A stretch of 64,000 bases of DNA from Algoriphagus sanaruensis (GTDB taxonomy: Bacteria > Bacteroidota > Bacteroidia > Cytophagales > Cyclobacteriaceae). Under the pieces are notes generated by a model that did no database searches, was not told where the DNA came from, and was given only the letters and a program-made list of their open reading frames with translations. Shown in pieces: positions 61,900-64,000 of the stretch (position 1 is the stretch's first letter; the number at the start of each line of letters is the position of its first letter). The DNA lies in contig NZ_CP012836.1 in assembly GCF_001593605.1 (NCBI RefSeq), positions 2,484,501-2,548,500 on the forward strand. The letters run 5' to 3'. Both the position numbers and the translations under genes were made by a program.

Positions 61900-63033
61900 T
61901 TAATTACTAAGGATTTCCTTCAAAGCGACCAAGAACGAATTTAATTGATTCCATTCGACAGACAAAGGTGGAAGAAGACGGATTGTCTGTTTTCCAGCTG
62001 CCGAACCGGTGAACATGTGGTATTTTTTCACCAATTCACTACGAACTGGGCCTGCATCTCGGTCTAAATCTATTCCGATCATTAATCCTTTTCCTCGGAT
62101 ATCAGTAATACCAGGGATATTTTTCAATTCCTCGATCAATCGATCTCCTAGTTCTAAGGCTTTGGCTTGAAGTTTCTCTTGCTCCAAAACCTCTAAAACT
62201 GCTAATCCAGCAGCACATGCCAGATGATTCCCACCAAAAGTGGTTCCCAACAAGCCATAACTCGCTTTAAACTCAGGCGAGATTAAAAGACCACCAATCG
62301 GAAATCCATTACCCATACCCTTGGCCATAGTGATCAGGTCAGGCATAATGCCATCCACCCATTGATGTGCGAAAAAACGTCCTGTACGTCCATAGCCGGA
62401 TTGAACTTCATCTAGGATTAATTTGGCTTCGTATTTCTTAGCCAAGGAGGAAATGCCACGGAGAAAATCAGGTTCAGGCACTTGAATTCCGCCCACACCT
62501 TGGATTCCCTCAATGATAATTCCTGCAATGGTATTTGATTTCAGAGCCTCTTCAACAGCATCCAAATCACCCCAAGGTAGAATATGGAAATCATCCCGAG
62601 CATTACATGGAGCCACGATTTTGGGATTATCTGTCAATGCAACGGCTCCCGAAGTACGGCCATGAAAAGCACCGGAGAAGGCAATAAAACCAGACTTTCC
62701 TGTTACAAACGAGGCCATTTTGATTGCATTCTCATTGGCTTCAGCCCCTGAATTAACCAAGAAAAGTTGGTAGTCATGTAGGCAAGAGAGATGTCCGAGT
62801 TTCTCAGCAAGTTGTTGCTGAATAGGGATTTCTACAGAATTGGAGTAAAAGGCGATTTTGTCCAATTGGTCTTTGATCCGCTTCACATAGTGAGGATGGG
62901 TATGACCGATTGAAATTACCGCATGACCTCCGTAAAGGTCTAAATATTCTTGCCCCTGATCGTCCCAAAGCCGGCAACCTTCTGCACGGTCAATGGTAAC
63001 AGGAATGAGAGGATATACGTCGAAAAGATTCAT
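61900..63033 (-). CDS. argD: Acetylornithine aminotransferase
   Basis: There are 377 residues. Class-III PLP aminotransferase that makes acylornithine from acylglutamate semialdehyde. Cofactor residues are seen in LILDEVQSGYGRTGRFFAHQ (aspartate) and ITMAKGMGNGFPIGG (lysine, about residue 236). GAEANENAIKMA and FHGRTSGAVALT are also present. The gene lies between argC and argF' with a 27-bp space to argF' and an 87-bp hairpin-bearing space from argC. Confidence 0.95.
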   Translation of the reverse strand: MNLFDVYPLIPVTIDRAEGCRLWDDQGQEYLDLYGGHAVISIGHTHPHYVKRIKDQLDKIAFYSNSVEIPIQQQLAEKLGHLSCLHDYQLFLVNSGAEANENAIKMASFVTGKSGFIAFSGAFHGRTSGAVALTDNPKIVAPCNARDDFHILPWGDLDAVEEALKSNTIAGIIIEGIQGVGGIQVPEPDFLRGISSLAKKYEAKLILDEVQSGYGRTGRFFAHQWVDGIMPDLITMAKGMGNGFPIGGLLISPEFKASYGLLGTTFGGNHLACAAGLAVLEVLEQEKLQAKALELGDRLIEELKNIPGITDIRGKGLMIGIDLDRDAGPVRSELVKKYHMFTGSAAGKQTIRLLPPLSVEWNQLNSFLVALKEILSN

Positions 63034-63060
63034 GGAGGATTAAGATTTACTGCTCGATTT

Positions 63061-63107
63061 ATTTCGGATTTCGGATGTATGATTTCGCTTGGTCCGAAAT
63101 CCGAAAT
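63061..63107. repeat. Palindrome with heptad stepping between argC and argD
   Basis: ATTTCGGATTTCGGA (63061-63075) is matched by its exact reverse complement at 63093-63107, loop 17 bp. Both arms read in sevens (TTTCGGA; CCGAAAT), and a further CCGAAAT follows. In the operon mRNA it would form a stable stem just upstream of argD, but no T-tract follows. Confidence 0.7.
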
Positions 63108-63120
63108 CCCATTTCCGAAA

Positions 63121-64000
63121 TCAGAAAGCTATTGATTTAAGATTGAGTCCCAACTTCTCTTCCAGCCCGAAAGCCAAATTGAAATTTTGCACAGCTTGAC
63201 CGGAAGCACCTTTAAGAAGGTTATCTATTGCTGAATAAATCACCAATTGTCCTTCTTCTTTTTGAACATAGAGGAGGCACTTGTTGGTATTAACAGCTTG
63301 CTTCAGATCAATATCTTGGGTAGAAACGAATGTGAAAGCTGCGTCCTTGTAGAATTCTTGGTAGGCTGAAATCGCTTCTGCTTCTGAACCCGCGAAAGGG
63401 AAATAAGCCGTTACCCAGATACCTCGAGAGAAATTTCCCCGATAAGGCACGAAAAGCAATTCTGAATTAAAGTCAGTATTAATTTGCTTGAAGGTTTGTT
63501 TGATTTCTTTGAGGTGCTGATGAGTGAAAAGCTTATATACCGACATGTTTCCTGTTCGGTAGCTAAAATGAGAGGTTTCGGCAAGCTTTTTACCTGCTCC
63601 AGTCGAACCCGTAATCCCACTAATATGCACTTGATCCTTAATCCATCCTTTGGCTATGGCCGGAGCCAAAGCCAATTGAATTCCTGTGGCAAAGCAACCT
63701 GGATTGGCAATGCGCTTGGCGGATTTGATTTTTGCTGAGTTTACTTCAGGCAGTCCGTAGATAAATCCATGAGATTCATCTCTGAAATCCGTGGATAGAT
63801 CAATGATTATTGTCTCTGGAGAAAAAGTATGGGCTTCCAAAAAACCTTTGGTTTCTCCATGAGGCAATCCTAAAAACACAGCATCTACTTCGCTTGGAAC
63901 TTCATCAGTAAATATCAAATCACAATCACCGATCAAATCCGGATGTGACTTGATTACTTTTTTACCTTTTTGGCTATTGGAATGAACGCATACCAGTTCA
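63121..64000 (-). CDS. argC: N-acetyl-gamma-glutamyl-phosphate reductase, N-terminus outside the window
   Basis: The frame is open to position 64000, so about 25-30 N-terminal residues are missing. The visible part begins in a strand reading ELVCVHSN, followed by SHPDLIGDCDLIF, VFLGLPHGETK, and the active-site cysteine in ANPGCFATGIQLAL. The C-terminal region holds FVPYRGNFSRGIWVTAYF. It is the first arg gene in the window; argG or other genes may precede it. An apparent internal start at 63936 is only an in-frame TTG. Confidence 0.95.
   Translation of the reverse strand, partial: ELVCVHSNSQKGKKVIKSHPDLIGDCDLIFTDEVPSEVDAVFLGLPHGETKGFLEAHTFSPETIIIDLSTDFRDESHGFIYGLPEVNSAKIKSAKRIANPGCFATGIQLALAPAIAKGWIKDQVHISGITGSTGAGKKLAETSHFSYRTGNMSVYKLFTHQHLKEIKQTFKQINTDFNSELLFVPYRGNFSRGIWVTAYFPFAGSEAEAISAYQEFYKDAAFTFVSTQDIDLKQAVNTNKCLLYVQKEEGQLVIYSAIDNLLKGASGQAVQNFNLAFGLEEKLGLNLKSIAF

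Overview
The window comes from the chromosome of a Bacteroidota bacterium, most likely a Cytophagales / Cyclobacteriaceae relative of Algoriphagus. Reasons: an arginine operon with the Bacteroidota-type acylornithine carbamoyltransferase (argF') in place of ornithine carbamoyltransferase; promoters of the TTTG / TAnnTTTG type; families largely restricted to this phylum (HYC_CC_PP, DUF3347, DUF5777, bacterial VLRF1 release factor); moderate to low GC; few strong Shine-Dalgarno sites. No rRNA, tRNA, prophage, CRISPR array or classical insertion sequence was recognised. The placement rests on gene content only.

Layout. 1-2359 is the N-terminal two thirds of SMC (minus strand, cut by the window edge). 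2360-3319 is repeat-rich intergenic DNA. 3320-5866 holds a membrane protein and a Rieske / YceI / DUF5777 set. 5863-7437 is a GT39-like membrane glycosyltransferase. 7477-8730 is a REP-like island around a RAYT transposase (7839-8393). 8807-15681 carries a WYL-type regulator, two secreted beta-propellers, an MpaB-like oxygenase, DUF2752 and TM2 membrane proteins, a Vms1-like release factor and two unknowns. 15665-24938 carries hrpB, an exonuclease with mpl, a membrane protein, dnaB and small genes. 25013-28719 carries etfB-etfA-bifunctional nuclease and a nucleoside transporter. 28958-33133 carries an M28 peptidase, a pseudouridine synthase, mnmA and arfB.

33130-42496 is one minus-strand copper/heavy-metal operon, in transcription order HYC_CC_PP - cusA-like RND pump - cusC-like TolC - cusB-like adaptor - DUF3347 lipoprotein - exported CHY zinc finger - PepSY protein, with a good promoter in front. 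42597-53032 is mixed metabolism: hppD, acyltransferase, BASS transporter, CorA, an unrecognised kinase-like protein, glutaryl-CoA dehydrogenase, tryptophan 2,3-dioxygenase and an M19-like hydrolase. 53222-55938 is a methionine unit, metY-metX, behind a SAM-I riboswitch. 56063-57586 is a SulP transporter. 57689-64000 is the arginine operon argC-argD-argF'-argB-argE'-argH, with argC cut by the window edge.

Most notable non-coding structure: a roughly 110-bp unit of four related hairpins in full and partial copies. The RAYT gene sits exactly between hairpins 2 and 3 of one copy, so the empty units look like internal-deletion derivatives of the RAYT element. Several intergenic spaces also carry degenerate repeats whose sequence differs between loci but whose period is 7 bp.
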